From Pyxicephalus adspersus (lineage: Eukaryota > Chordata > Amphibia > Anura > Pyxicephalidae), in the NCBI RefSeq assembly GCF_032062135.1, contig NC_092863.1, positions 18,578,872-18,642,871 of the forward strand: a DNA stretch of 64,000 nucleotides. Direction: 5' to 3'. This document shows positions 24,174-35,202 of the stretch, piece by piece (the first letter of the stretch is position 1; each line of letters begins with the position of its first letter). The notes below the pieces were generated by a model. It saw only the letters and a program-made list of their open reading frames with translations, was not told the origin of the DNA and searched no databases. A program made the position numbers and the translations under genes.

Positions 24174-24196
24174 GAACTATAAGTCTCAGCATTCCA
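24174..24196 (+). promoter_or_regulatory. ZNF143/SBS-like motif, decayed
   Basis: GAACTATAAGTCTCAGCATT followed by CC. Two or three departures from the consensus. Confidence 0.25.
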
Positions 24197-24266
24197 TCCT
24201 GGAACATGGTTAAAATGGTCAAGTTACCCATTACAAGCTCACCTATTTCCCATAACGTATACTGTA

Positions 24267-24381
24267 AGAGCTCTATTTATAAAACAGGGAATCAGACATT
24301 CTTCCAGGTCATTGTGTTTCAATAGCATTAATTGATTCCCACCCCTGAATGTCAGATTCACTGCTTTGAAAAAGAAAGCCC
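24267..24381. mobile_element. Foldback MITE, STCTATTTATAAARCAG family
   Basis: The left GCTCTATTTATAAAACAGGG and AATCAGACATTC are mirrored by GAATGTCAGATTCACTGC on the right, with TAA on both sides (24264-24266, 24382-24384). It belongs with the better copy at 61941-62083. Confidence 0.65.
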
Positions 24382-24499
24382 TAAGAGTTAACAATTATAC
24401 CTTTATGCATATACGTGTGTCCAATCCTGTCAGCTTATGAAACACTCCTGCTGATAACACATACTCGCTCACACACATAACCAAAGCACACGTTAGTTC

Positions 24500-25150
24500 A
24501 CACTTGGTTTATCTACGGTGGTCTTATGAAGAACGGTGACAAGTTCCTACCTGTACCAGTGACCAGTACAGAGATCCTGGGGGGGCTCTTCACCAAGCAG
24601 AGAACTGGCAATTCCTGTTTATCCTCCTCTCTTTATCTACCTGTCTTGATTTACATGGGCACTCCTCTCAGGTGACATCACCTGGAAACCCTTCTCCCGC
24701 CCTCTTAAAATATGAATCAGAGGCATCCTATTGAGTAGCCAGGCCCAATGTATATATCTGAGCTATGTGTCAGTGTGTTTTAGTACATTGGGGCAGAGTA
24801 TGTCTTCCATAGTTACAGGTTACATGAGAAGGTAGAATGTTGTGTATGAAGAGTTCCCTGCACAGACGTCACAGATGTAGTTGTCTTGTATGTACATATT
24901 TTACACTCCCTGCTGCAGCTACGTGAACTCTTGGACTGTCTCCAGTGCCCATGAACAATCCTTTCCTCCTCCTCCTCCTTCTCTGTCTGTTGGAAGGGAA
25001 TTAGCAGCCAAGTCTCATGTTTAGTGAGGGGGGAGTAAGAGGAGGGGGTACAGGCTATGTGACAGACGACACATGCACCTACTGTACACGTACATCACGG
25101 TGATGTCCAACATATCCGCTGACCTTTGCAGGTCTTTGAGCTTAACCAAA
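24500..25150. other. GC-richer unique block, possible regulatory DNA
   Basis: This block has higher GC than its flanks, with a CRE-like GACGTCA (24865-24871), a CTCCTCC tract (24966-24984) and no recognised repeat. On the minus strand a TACAG|GTAGGA donor-like site is at 24545-24555. It could be an enhancer or an alternative noncoding first exon; the sequence cannot decide. Confidence 0.3.
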
Positions 25151-26162
25151 ATATATCATGGCCTGGTGTAATATGAGGTCATGCTATTCTAATGCTAGCG
25201 GATAATGCGAGCACTCGGCTGCAGTAAGCATCACGCATTACAGAGGGAATGATTTTAGCCCCTTCTCACCTTTTGGAAAATGGGACATTATAAAATTAGA
25301 CGCCACTTTATTCATGCTTTATTATCCATCTTGATTACATAAAAAAAATTTAAAATAATTTAAAAAACCAAACTTTTATTCAAACTGTTAATGCGTTTAC
25401 TGCTTCCTCATGCCAGGAAACTCCCTGCATCTCCCTGGGGCAGCCCCGTGGGGGTGGCAGTGAGCAGAACCACACCACTCACGATCATCAGTTGTCAAAT
25501 GTGTGATTCTTTTATAACCATGAGCAAGTCCTGATTCACCTAGTGAATTTTAGTTTTTTGCACTTGTAACATTTGGTTAATAAAAGTAATTATTGTTGTG
25601 AGTGCTCCTTAAGGTAATCTCTGTACTGGTGGATAAGTAGGACCAGTAGGGATCTTCAGTGGCTATAGCATTTGGTGCATGGATGCTGTGAGCTGTGTCT
25701 TTCTAATTTAAGGGTATGAGTGCCACATGCAGTTTTAGTTTCTACATCTAGTCCTACCTATTACTTTATGATGATTGACAGTGCAGCTAAAACCCTCCCA
25801 CTGTGATCTACAGTGCCTGAGAGTGGAAGCATGTGAGACACAAATTAAGGAAGATTTGGCCACAGCAGTGAAAGGAAGTTTGTGCATTGCAATGTAACTA
25901 GATTTGGGATTTGGTAAGAAAATTATACAGAAGCCTTTAGTTGAACTTTAAATTGCATGACAAAAAATATGCAACGTCATTTGGTAATTTCAATAGTCCT
26001 ACGGGTAGACATAAATTACAAGAATATGCAGTGTGTTGAGCTATGTGGAACAAATACAGCACATACGCTGAAACCAGAATTGCTGAAGACAAGTGTTCAT
26101 TTTCAAATATGTTTTATGTTTATAACTTTACAATCTATAAAATAACAAACTTCATGCTGAAA
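25151..26162. other. Noncoding stretch, no feature seen
   Basis: No repeat, exon or RNA gene recognised. Confidence 0.5.
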
Positions 26163-26360
26163 GTTCTTTCATTTGGAAGTATAATATATATTATACTGTA
26201 TTATATATAGTTCATTTGGAAGTTCTTTTATTTGGAAGTATAATATATTTTATACTGTATTACATATAGTTCATTTGGAAGTTTAATATATGTTATACTG
26301 TATTATATATAGTTTTTTTTGGAAGTTCTTTTATTTGGAAGTATATTATATATTATACTG

Positions 26361-26408
<48 letters not shown>
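26163..26408 (+). repeat. AT-rich minisatellite running into (AT)n
   Basis: Four tandem units share ATTTGGAAGTATAATATAT and TTATACTGTATTA. The CTGTAT marks are at about 26196, 26255, 26298 and 26358, giving spacings of 59, 43 and 60 bp, so the third unit is shortened. The last unit runs into about 45 bp of pure (AT)n. Confidence 0.85.
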
Positions 26409-26411
<3 letters not shown>

Positions 26412-27420
26412 TACATAAAACACTGGTAGGTCTTACTGCTGTCTACACCCATGCTGGAAAGATTTACTGTCGGTTCCGTTGACCAGTGTCAGGACAAGGT
26501 CCTCTGATACCCAAGGTAAGAATGCCACGACGAGCTGCTTACCCAATCCTTGACTTTTTTATTGGACACTTCAGAATCAAAGTCAAATTAAAAATGGTAA
26601 AACAAGAGAAGAGAACGGAGTTAAAAAATATAGATTAACTAAAATTTTACTACATAAATTTAAGGTTAAAGAAATGTATTATTGTTATTTACTGGCTATG
26701 TGATATTCCATGATTTGTTCCTTCAATAAAAAGGCATGAAGAATATGCTTCTGGTGCAAAATATTTTATTTTTGTATTTGTTCCTACAATCCCCAACCAA
26801 TGCAAATTGAAATGGTTTACATACATATAATTAAAACAGTCAGATGAGTGTTGTGTTCTATTTACAGGAATACATAGAGCAGGCCGCTGTTATACTTGCT
26901 GCAGAATGGGGTGCCACTGGTTACACCAGGAAAAATGCAATAGTGTGCTGCCTTTTGGACTGTTAAGTATGTAATTGTCAGAAATCTGGTAAGCTCCTGA
27001 GTTCCTGTGGTGAGTTGACAATGCTGCATTCAAATCTAAGACATTGTTATAAGCCATGCCTGATTTTCCTCTGTAAACTACAGAACAGCTTATGTTAAGA
27101 AGGGGAGAAGTCTGTATTCATAACACACTTTCTATCTTAGGGCCACAACATTGCTCCTCTGTAGATAAAGTATAGTATTAGTAATGGTAAGTGTTGTGCT
27201 GTTACCTGTATTTTGTAGGTTTAGGGTGTAGGGCCACTCTAGGTAGGTTCACGCTCAGGCTTTTTGTCAATTCGAATATGTGTCTCACTGTGGATAATGA
27301 TGAATATCAATGGATTTGTGGAACTAACAAGTGCTTGTTACCATCACAAGATATGAGTATCATTACTCACTAAACACCCTGTTAAACCAGTTTTTTAAAG
27401 GAAGTCCTAAGAATTAAACC
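26409..27420. other. Noncoding stretch, no feature seen
   Basis: No repeat or exon recognised. The open frame at 27191-27373 has no supporting signal. Confidence 0.5.
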
Positions 27421-27915
27421 TTCCAGGAAGCGGAGGTCCCCTAAATGGGACTGGATTTTAGTTTCCTCCAAAAATTTCCTTTCCACAGCCATCATCCAAG
27501 GTCTGACTAGCCCTACTGTTTATTATTTCAGCTAGAAGGGTCTCCTAAACAGTTCCATTGGTCATGAAGAAGGTTTTTTTGCCCCTGTTGGCCCCAAAAG
27601 TCATGTGAAGTTTTCATCTAAATCAGGAGATTGTTCTCTCCACATTCTACTCCCAGAATGGACTGCATGTTGATGAATTTGAAGTTGCTAACACTTTCCA
27701 GGAATAACTGAAAGCCTTAGTGGCAATACAGAAATTGGATCTACTCTTCTATATCCCCTCTAGTTCCACCAAGGTAAGGAGCCATCAACTAGAGTTTATG
27801 CTACTTGGATTGTCTGAACCATCTTTATAAGGCTAAGGGCTTAGAAGTAACCATTAGGGTGATTTCGCTCAATGTATATCCTCCTCCTGGGCAATGGCTG
27901 GTCAGTTGTCCTTGG
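27421..27915 (+). pseudogene. DIRS-type retrotransposon tyrosine recombinase, decayed
   Basis: Conceptual translation across frames recovers landmarks in the order of DIRS1-like tyrosine recombinases: PKWDW-ILV near 27435, SARRVS near 27530, HLNQEIVLSTF near 27618, FYIPSS and a Lys-rich turn near 27750, and a SSWA-like stretch near 27884. Frameshifts and stops lie between them, so it is not functional. DIRS elements integrate with a tyrosine recombinase rather than a DDE integrase and are common in amphibian genomes. Reverse transcriptase and RNase H parts are not seen nearby. A hAT element follows 13 bp later. Confidence 0.6.
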
Positions 27916-27928
27916 TAATAACCTACAT

Positions 27929-28125
27929 CAGGGGTGCCCACACTTTTTTGTCTTGCAAGCTACTTTTAAAATGACCAAGTCAAAATGATATACCGACAAT
28001 AAAAACTTGGACTTAATAACTCCTGTGCGCGGGAGAGTTTATAATGAAAGGCAGGGCTCCGCGATCCACTAGCGTTGCCTTTGCGATCTACCGGTAGATC
28101 CCGATCCACCTGTTGGGCACCCCTG
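27929..28125 (+). mobile_element. Nonautonomous hAT element, CAGGGGTGCCCA family
   Basis: The left CAGGGGTGCCCACACTTTTT and the right GTTGGGCACCCCTG are inverted termini. The 8-bp flanks ACCTACAT and GTCTACAA share CTACA, consistent with a decayed duplication. The interior TTTTAAAATGACCAAGT and GGGCTCCGCGATC recur inverted at 55386-55548. Confidence 0.75.
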
Positions 28126-28133
28126 GTCTACAA

Positions 28134-30200
28134 GGAGGCAATCTAGTCTTCTGTGCATACTTCATGTCTCATTACTGTGTTGACTGCAAGAATATTTTGA
28201 CTGCAGTCTCTTTGTGCAAATAAAAATGACAGATAGGTAAGTATTATGTTTTCTATTTTCCTTGCCATAAAATGTAAGTATACACAGACTTGTACAATTT
28301 GTGTACAGTTATTTTGCTGCTCGTGCACATGAGCAGAGCCAAGTCATAAGGATAAAGGATGACACCAGTGACTCACAACACAGAGACATAATTATAGACA
28401 AAGAAAGATGACACCTTCATCCGCCACTCCCGACACAGGTGACAGTAACAGCCAGGACAGATGTGTGGGTCATGTATGACATAGAATGTAGGAATGTTAA
28501 CTCATTGCTTACACACTATACCAGCATGGATTTTATATGGCTACAGCTAATGGACTAATGGAGCACATTCCTGACCTCAGTGTGCCGTCTGACATCCGGT
28601 AAAAGAGTATTATAGGAAACTGAAAGCCTAGGGGACAGGTGTGTTCTGCAGGAGGTAAACGCACAACTCTATTATCTCTCCATACAGGTGAATTGGGTTT
28701 ATGTAATAGATAGAACTACAACAGGCAATGTCAAGGAAAAGTGATAACAATCAGTGATCCTGCATCTGACGAGGAGCTACAAGTCCCAGCACGCATTGTC
28801 AGCAGGCAGAAGATATTTATGAAACTAATTTCTTGGAGTTGCAGCATAATTTGCAATCTAGTCATTTATAAACTCTTTTTTTACTCTTTTCAACATACTT
28901 TACAACATGCAGTTTAATGCGTTGTCATGGATTTCCATTAAGTTCATTATCAGGGCCCCTTAGCTAAACTTACATCATACTTACAGCTGTACATTCAGCA
29001 AAAGGACATTTTGTATCTCTGTTCAGAGACCAATGTGTTCACTCACTAAGCAGGGTCCTTCTCTACGGCATGCTGACAGTGTACAGGAATTTCTACTCAG
29101 GAGGTGGCGATTTTAAAATAGATTTTGAAAACATTTTGCTTTGATGCACATGCAATGTATCGAGCCCATTTAAGCTTCAACTCAATTGGCCTTTCGTGCT
29201 TACTCTGAACTTTAGGTTCAACTATCCTGCATTAGGGGTAGATAAGTGGAAGGCAGCCCACAGATGATCCCAATCTCAAGCAACAGTTATCTAGCATGTG
29301 TAAGTAACCTTAGATTTGGACTTTTTCCAGTGGAGGTTTCTGTTCTGGAGGCAGCTGTCTAATTTAGTAAATTCTCACATTGGGGAGATTTCCACTCATT
29401 TTCACTTATTAAAATGTCTCCAACTGGAGTAAACTACAAAACCTTTAATTGTACATCAAAGTTTTAAAAAATGCCATAAACAAAGCTATACCATCAATAC
29501 AAATGATCAAAATGTGCACATTTTGCACGTCCTAGAACGTTGTAGCGAAAATCAATAAATACCAGTATATTGCAGTCAATATAGACATACCAATAAATGC
29601 ACTTGCTGGATAATTAAAACCATAAGGAGTAAATTTGTAAAGAAATGTACAATTTAATGTCCAAAATATTATAACACACAAAGGCCATATTGGGTGGAAG
29701 CCAGTAGACGCAGCAGATGTGAGTGTTAATACGCAGTGTGAAATTACAAACTATGCATATAGTGTCCTTAGGAACATTGAACCCAGGATCACAGAGCTTC
29801 AAGGAAATATTACTAAACTACTTAAGTGCCATGCTTTAGATCACAGATGATTTTTAAATTAAGAAACAACAGGGTCAAGAAAGTTTGAAGATGTAAAGTG
29901 GTCCAACAACCGCAGTCATCATTAAATATGCAATACATCCAACCAGACTCATCTCCAAATGAAGATACTTCTTTTTTAGATATCCCTAAAATTCATAGAA
30001 GATTAATTTCCCTAAAAGTTTGAAAAAAAAAGAGCAGTATGTCCTAAAACTTTTGTAATAGAAATGTGGACATGGTGCTAAAATCCACTATTGTGAATCC
30101 AGATCACAGATGGACGTGGAGATCTGCTGATGTAGATTTAGCTTTTAGAATTGATTCATGCAAAAGTCTTGGATGATAAACATCTCTCTTCCACAAAATA
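28134..30200. other. Noncoding stretch with a perfect 16-bp palindrome
   Basis: No gene or known repeat. AAAATGTGCACATTTT at 29511-29526 is a perfect palindrome. A ZNF143-like site is listed separately. Confidence 0.5.
28774..28798 (+). promoter_or_regulatory. ZNF143/SBS-like motif, best copy
   Basis: GCTACAAGTCCCAGCACGCA differs from ACTACAANTCCCAGCATGC at only two or three positions. ZNF143 sites are often at promoters; the motif is also spread by repeats, so occupancy cannot be assumed. Confidence 0.35.
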
Positions 30201-30466
30201 CTTTAAGGTAGAACAAAACTCAATTCCAATAAATTAAAGAATTCAAAAAAATGTGGGAGCAGGTAGGTTCTTTATTGCAAAAGATCGATGCTATATCCCT
30301 TCTGCAATACCACAAAGTTTCTCACTTCTTCGTAGTCCTGTGTAGAATGCATACTAAGTTGTGGACCAATCAAGATTGATGAAGATTTTGAACCAAAAAA
30401 TGGACCCAGAAAAGTAAAGTTATTGGCAGTGCCGATGCAGCAGGTGAGTTTACCTCCACTTTAAGA
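30201..30466. mobile_element. MITE with CTTTAAAGYRGAAYWAAACTC ends
   Basis: The left CTTTAAGGTAGAACAAAACT and the right AGTTTACCTCCACTTTAAG are inverted repeats (right complement CTTAAAGTGGAGGTAAACT). The interior is noncoding, about 266 bp. Related ends are at 18001 and 15395. Confidence 0.6.
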
Positions 30467-31035
30467 CTTAACCCCGAATGATCACCAACTGAAACCAAGA
30501 CAAGGTAAAATACTACTTCAAAGTGGCATTGCTTTAAGTAGACCCTGTGCCAGAGAATTCATTTCAACAACAATCTTCCAATAGGTTTATTTCTACATTT
30601 AGCATGTTATATCAATGTTAGTTACTTGTAAAAGCCTCCCTTTTGTAGACATTTAGATTGCCTAGGATTGTTGCTCAATGTCACAATATTGGATGTGATG
30701 TCAGCTGACTCAGTAAGCTAGGAGTCAATCAAGTTACAGTTTATAATATTGCTCTTCACATTTAAACAAATGTGTTGTGGTGATGTAGAGAATGAATTAA
30801 AACTGAAGAGTAAACCTGCTGCAAGTAAGCCTATATAAATACTATTATGTGCTTTTAGCTGCAAACTTTAAAAGATATTGACCAGTCTCTTTAAAGATAT
30901 TCTCACCACGCCACATTGCAGGAACAATCTTTTTGGTCCATGGAACAGAATACTGTATATCTACATTTACAGTGTAAGATAGCATTAATATCTTGAAGAT
31001 GCCATTATATATAGATATAGCACTTTTGTACTTAC

Positions 31036-31105
31036 CATCTCCCAAGCTGTCTTCATTACGGTCACAGTCTTGCAGCTTGCAGTTTACCCATCTTCCACCA
31101 TTTTC
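31036..31105 (-). CDS. Candidate internal exon (third of a tentative minus-strand gene)
   Basis: On the minus strand a pyrimidine-rich acceptor (CCTTTGTCATTTGCAG) precedes 70 nt ending in GATG, followed by a strong GTAAGTA donor. Only one frame is open. It starts in phase 0, reads ENGGRWVNCKLQDC and so on, and leaves one base over. Phase 0 at its start fits the 66-nt interval at 41788-41853. The interval holds two Cys and a CpG, which is unusual for this neighbourhood. I do not recognise the protein. Pseudo-exons with good signals occur by chance in introns, so the call is tentative. No downstream exon was found. Confidence 0.3.
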
Positions 31106-31566
31106 CTGCAAATGACAAAGGTAATATCATCAGATTTTAAAGCACAGGCCACATTCTTAAAATTAAATGTAAATGTTTCAATTTATTACATCCTTTTGAT
31201 TTTCTTTCATGAACTGGAAGCAATTTAAGACTGTGTTACACAAAAGGTAAACTTTAGTCAAACTTAAAACTATTGCATTATAGTTGATGCAGGATGCAGC
31301 CTTTAAACCTAAAACTTGTTTCACTGAACATTTCTAACCAGGTAGTACTATCGGCTGTCGACATTTGAAAGACTACCTGTTACTCCAGTAGTGGTAACAA
31401 CCTGGTATATAAGGGTCTTCCTTGCTGCAAAGTATACTGGATTTTCTGTGTATGTTGTTACATCGTACTATACTGTCTATGTGTGTATGTAGCCCTGTAT
31501 TTGTCCTTACCAGTTATCTTTTGCTAAACTGAATTATCCTTTCCTCTCATGGCCATGGAGGGACAA
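31106..31566. other. Noncoding stretch, no feature seen
   Basis: Nothing recognised; intronic if the candidate gene is real. Confidence 0.5.
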
Positions 31567-31569
31567 TTA

Positions 31570-31986
31570 AGGTGCGTACACACTTCCAATTTTTATCGTT
31601 CAAAACGAACGATCGATTGGGCAAAAAATCGTTCGTAAAAAAGTAACCAACGACGCCGACGAACGAGGAAAGTCGTTGGAAACGAACGACCGGACCGGCG
31701 GATCGGATTGGACGAGGATCGTTGAACATCGTTCGTGTGTACGGTCGTTCGTTGATCGTCCATGGGCTGAGCATGCGTAATGACCGAACGTTCGTTCACT
31801 TTCCTGTCGTGCACATAGTTCCTCTATCGCTCAAACGATCGTATCTATTGTGTGTACAATATCTACGAACGATCGTGTCGTTATCTCTATGTGCAGGATC
31901 GGTGCTATACGATCGTTCGTAGATATCGTGCAGGATCGTTCGTCGTTCGTTTTCCAACGATAATAATTGGAAGTGTGTACGTAGCT
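31570..31986 (-). mobile_element. PIF/Harbinger-like MITE, subfamily II, well preserved
   Basis: Exact TTA on both sides (31567-31569 and 31987-31989). The termini AGGTGCGTACACACTTCCAA and its complement at the right (TTGGAAGTGTGTACGTAGCT) match at nearly every base. The interior repeats CGAACGATC/GATCGTTCG many times. CpG is still abundant, which suggests a young copy, since methylated CpG decays in vertebrates. It aligns inverted with 5849-6261. All open frames here arise from the palindromic repeats. Confidence 0.85.
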
Positions 31987-31989
31987 TTA

Positions 31990-33048
31990 GGCTCTTTGAG
32001 GTAGCAAAGGAAGTGTACATAAGACTCTGGAAAGTCCTGAATATCTGATATGATCAATGGGTATTTTTTTCACTTACCTAACAGAATATACAAAACAATT
32101 TTAAAAGAAGGTTTAACAGACCAAGGCGTAGGAAACAAGAGAAGTTCAGCCATAGTTTTCTATTAAAAATTAGTTTTCAAAGAAAAATCTGTACTGAGTG
32201 AATACATGGGCTACCATTCCTGGTCTCTATTTATACAACTTAGATGCTTGGCTGTCATGTTATTAAATGTCTTCAACTCATAGACCAGGACAGATTTGAA
32301 GATCACAATGTTTTATTTATTCTGGTATATTTCTTGCATTTTGATTGTTTATCCTAGATCGGAAACTCAAAAAGTATTGTAGCCAGAGAAAGCCAAGAAA
32401 CAAGTTTGTTCACAGCAACAGCAGCAATGTCAACCTCTGTTTTTAAAGGTTGAAAAAACAAGTGATAATTCTTGTGAACTGATTTTGACATTTTTGTCTT
32501 GTCAGTGCACCACAATGCACAGACTATTCACATATATGCTTTTGGGTATGCAATGGAACGGTACATTTGTTTAACTGTATGTGTGAATTGTGGTGCTATT
32601 AGGAATAATTGACCAAGCACTGCCATACACATATACAGAGCATTAACAGTCCACCATTGGGATACATAACAGTAAGTTAAGAAAATCTACCTTGCTGCAA
32701 GACTCTTCAACAACAACTCCCCTTCAAGTACAACTCCTACCATGTAAGGACTGGTTAGTATAAGACTTTGGGTGTTTCTGGGTAAAGAGGTCAGTTAAAG
32801 TAAAACTGTACTAAGAGTGACCTTTCTTTAAACTGTTAAGAACATCTTTGTAAACTTAATTTTTCCATTGTGAAGTTCCAGTATAAAAAGTTAATTTGGT
32901 AAAACATTGTAGGGACATCTTTATCTCCAAATGGAAAATGCATAATTTTTGTGTTGCCTCTTAATTTGTAATTTGAATGTAGTTGTCTTATTAACTCTGT
33001 TCAAAATACTTCAATTACCAGTGTACTGCCCAATAACGGACACACATG
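31990..33048. other. Noncoding stretch, no feature seen
   Basis: No exon or repeat recognised. Confidence 0.5.
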
Positions 33049-33434
33049 CTAAATGTTAATATTTTGTTTTGCAGCTGCTACTTGGTATGGAGTGGTTTTG
33101 CTAATTTGATTCCCAAGTCCTTCTGCAGCTCGGATCTGCTCTACTGTACTTACATTTAATGAGTAAGAAAAGTGATTTCCTTCTTTTACATTACAATTAA
33201 GCTTGCCCCTAGTCTTTAAATGTCCATTTTCTTCGTCCAATCAGGCATGCTTCTAATTGTTTTTACCTTTAAAAAACCTCTTACTCTCACAAATCTATTT
33301 CCCGGTCTGGTATGAACATCACTAATCAGCCACACTTTCACACCCCATACATATTGCATATTAAATTTCCTAACTTCCCCCGTGTTAGTGATTTCATATT
33401 TTGTCATCTGCAGGTCCTTATTTAATGTAAGCAC
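33049..33434 (-). other. Two overlapping open frames of unknown origin
   Basis: Minus-strand frames of 72 and 63 codons (33216-33434 and 33049-33240) follow one another in different frames. The amino-acid composition is not obviously biased (for example WGVKVWLISDVHTRPGNRF). It could be a frameshifted fragment of an old protein-coding element. I match it to no family, and there are no flanking splice or poly(A) signals worth noting. Confidence 0.2.
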
Positions 33435-33683
33435 TGTGCATTATATGGGCTTTTTATTAAGATAGTAAGGTGACATCTTTAGTGGTTTCATTCTGTACGT
33501 TGTAATAAAAGCTCGATGGGCAAGTTTTTCTTATTCTTCTCATAGATAGTCCCAAGTATGGTATAATGCATAACTTCTAACTTTCAGAAAAAAAAAACAG
33601 GAAGAAGCCCTGTACATTTGCTAGATTTCTGTCACTGGAAATGATCTTTTGTGATTGTTTTCAATGACAGGAGAACAAAGGAG

Positions 33684-33780
33684 CTGTGTACACACATCAG
33701 TGTTCTTTTCTATGGAGAGGAGACAGGAGAGGATGAACAGGTAGGACCCCAGTGCACTTTTCCAGCCTGACTATCACTAT
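33684..33780 (-). mobile_element. Possible fragment of a subfamily I MITE
   Basis: TGTGTACACACATCAGTGTT with TCTATGGAGAGGAGACAGG resembles the TTCTGCTCTATGGAGAGGGG part of 11289-11654. Short and diverged. Confidence 0.35.
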
Positions 33781-34221
33781 CATCCCCTTTTCATTCTTTA
33801 GATTTCAGTTCAATTATGGAGGCTTAGCATCGCTGTCATTCTGATGCTTTGGCTTCAATGCATACATATTCTCCGCCCGACTTGCAAAGATAAGGAATTT
33901 TGGCATATTTATGACACTTGTTTTACAACATGCATATTTCAGGTTTGTGACTCAAATGTAGAGATTTCAGACAGAGCCAGGCAACTTCAAGAGGCATCCA
34001 TTGATGGCAACACCTATATGGCTTTATCAGCACATTTATTTGACACCAGACCTCCAAATTGTTTATGTCCCCACACTTTACAACCATTGGTAGGTAATGG
34101 AAACCACAATTTAATCTTTAATCTAGAGAAATTCTGTTTTGTTCGAAAGAATACCGAGAAGAGAATAATGGTTAGAGTTACCTCCGGAAATTCGTCACGG
34201 AGCTGCCTCTTACAAAATAAA
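33781..34221. other. Open frame without recognised homology
   Basis: A 162-codon plus-strand frame covers 33844-34332 and runs through the hairpin that follows. I see no domain, splice signal or family resemblance, and regard it as chance. Confidence 0.4.
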
Positions 34222-34300
34222 AATGATTTTTGGCAAAAAGGAAAGAGACAAAGGAAAAAAACTCTTTCCTTTGTCTCTTTCCCTTTTGCCAAAAATCATT
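34222..34300. repeat. Near-perfect 34-bp inverted repeat (hairpin)
   Basis: 34222-34255 (AATGATTTTTGGCAAAAAGG, then AAAGAGACAAAGGA) is the reverse complement of 34267-34300 with one mismatch, separated by 11 nt. No similar sequence is seen elsewhere in the window, and no target-site duplication marks a mobile element. It could come from template switching during replication, a very short foldback element, or an assembly artefact. Confidence 0.9.
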
Positions 34301-34785
34301 GTTCAAAAGAATGTAAGAACTTAATTTCATAAAGTTTTAAATTGTACAGTGTAAACAGTGATAAATACGATGGAGTAGCAGATATGCCCAGACCCCTGAC
34401 TATTTGAGGTGTGTAGCAATAGCACTCTATCTACCCCTGAGAGTTTTGCCTTAAGAGATATAAATGCAACAAATCTGCAGGAAAATAAAGTTGCTCAACA
34501 GTCACAACTATCAAACTTTTTTTTATTGCGAGAATCTTATGCTGTATTATGCAACTGTCATATGCGTACCATAGTCCACACAACTTTTATGACTCCTTGC
34601 GCAGCCAGTCCTATACTGGTGCCAGTAATTTCATTTGACTAACTTCAATCAATACATATAGCTCCAGGAATAGATTTCTGCATAGCCAATGTAAATTGTG
34701 TTCTAGGGCATTTGGGCTGCCAGGGCAGCACACAGCCATATAAACATGATTTTGTTGACTATCAATGACATATTGCCATGTATAA

Positions 34786-35202
34786 NNNNNNNNNNNNNNN
34801 NNNNNNNNNNNNNNNNNNNNNNNNNNNNNNNNNNNNNNNNNNNNNNNNNNNNNNNNNNNNNNNNNNNNNNNNNNNNNNNNNNNNNNNNNNNNNNNNNNNN
34901 NNNNNNNNNNNNNNNNNNNNNNNNNNNNNNNNNNNNNNNNNNNNNNNNNNNNNNNNNNNNNNNNNNNNNNNNNNNNNNNNNNNNNNNNNNNNNNNNNNNN
35001 NNNNNNNNNNNNNNNNNNNNNNNNNNNNNNNNNNNNNNNNNNNNNNNNNNNNNNNNNNNNNNNNNNNNNNNNNNNNNNNNNNNNNNNNNNNNNNNNNNNN
35101 NNNNNNNNNNNNNNNNNNNNNNNNNNNNNNNNNNNNNNNNNNNNNNNNNNNNNNNNNNNNNNNNNNNNNNNNNNNNNNNNNNNNNNNNNNNNNNNNNNNN
35201 NN
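34786..35202. other. Assembly gap (417 N)
   Basis: Run of N. The sequence content is unknown. Confidence 1.

Noticed and set aside
31547..32020. Several overlapping open frames on both strands
   Set aside because: They lie inside a MITE whose CGAACGATC repeats avoid stop codons; not genes.
33844..34332. 162-codon plus-strand frame
   Set aside because: It runs through a perfect hairpin whose two arms encode unrelated Lys-rich and Phe-rich strings; no homology or signals.
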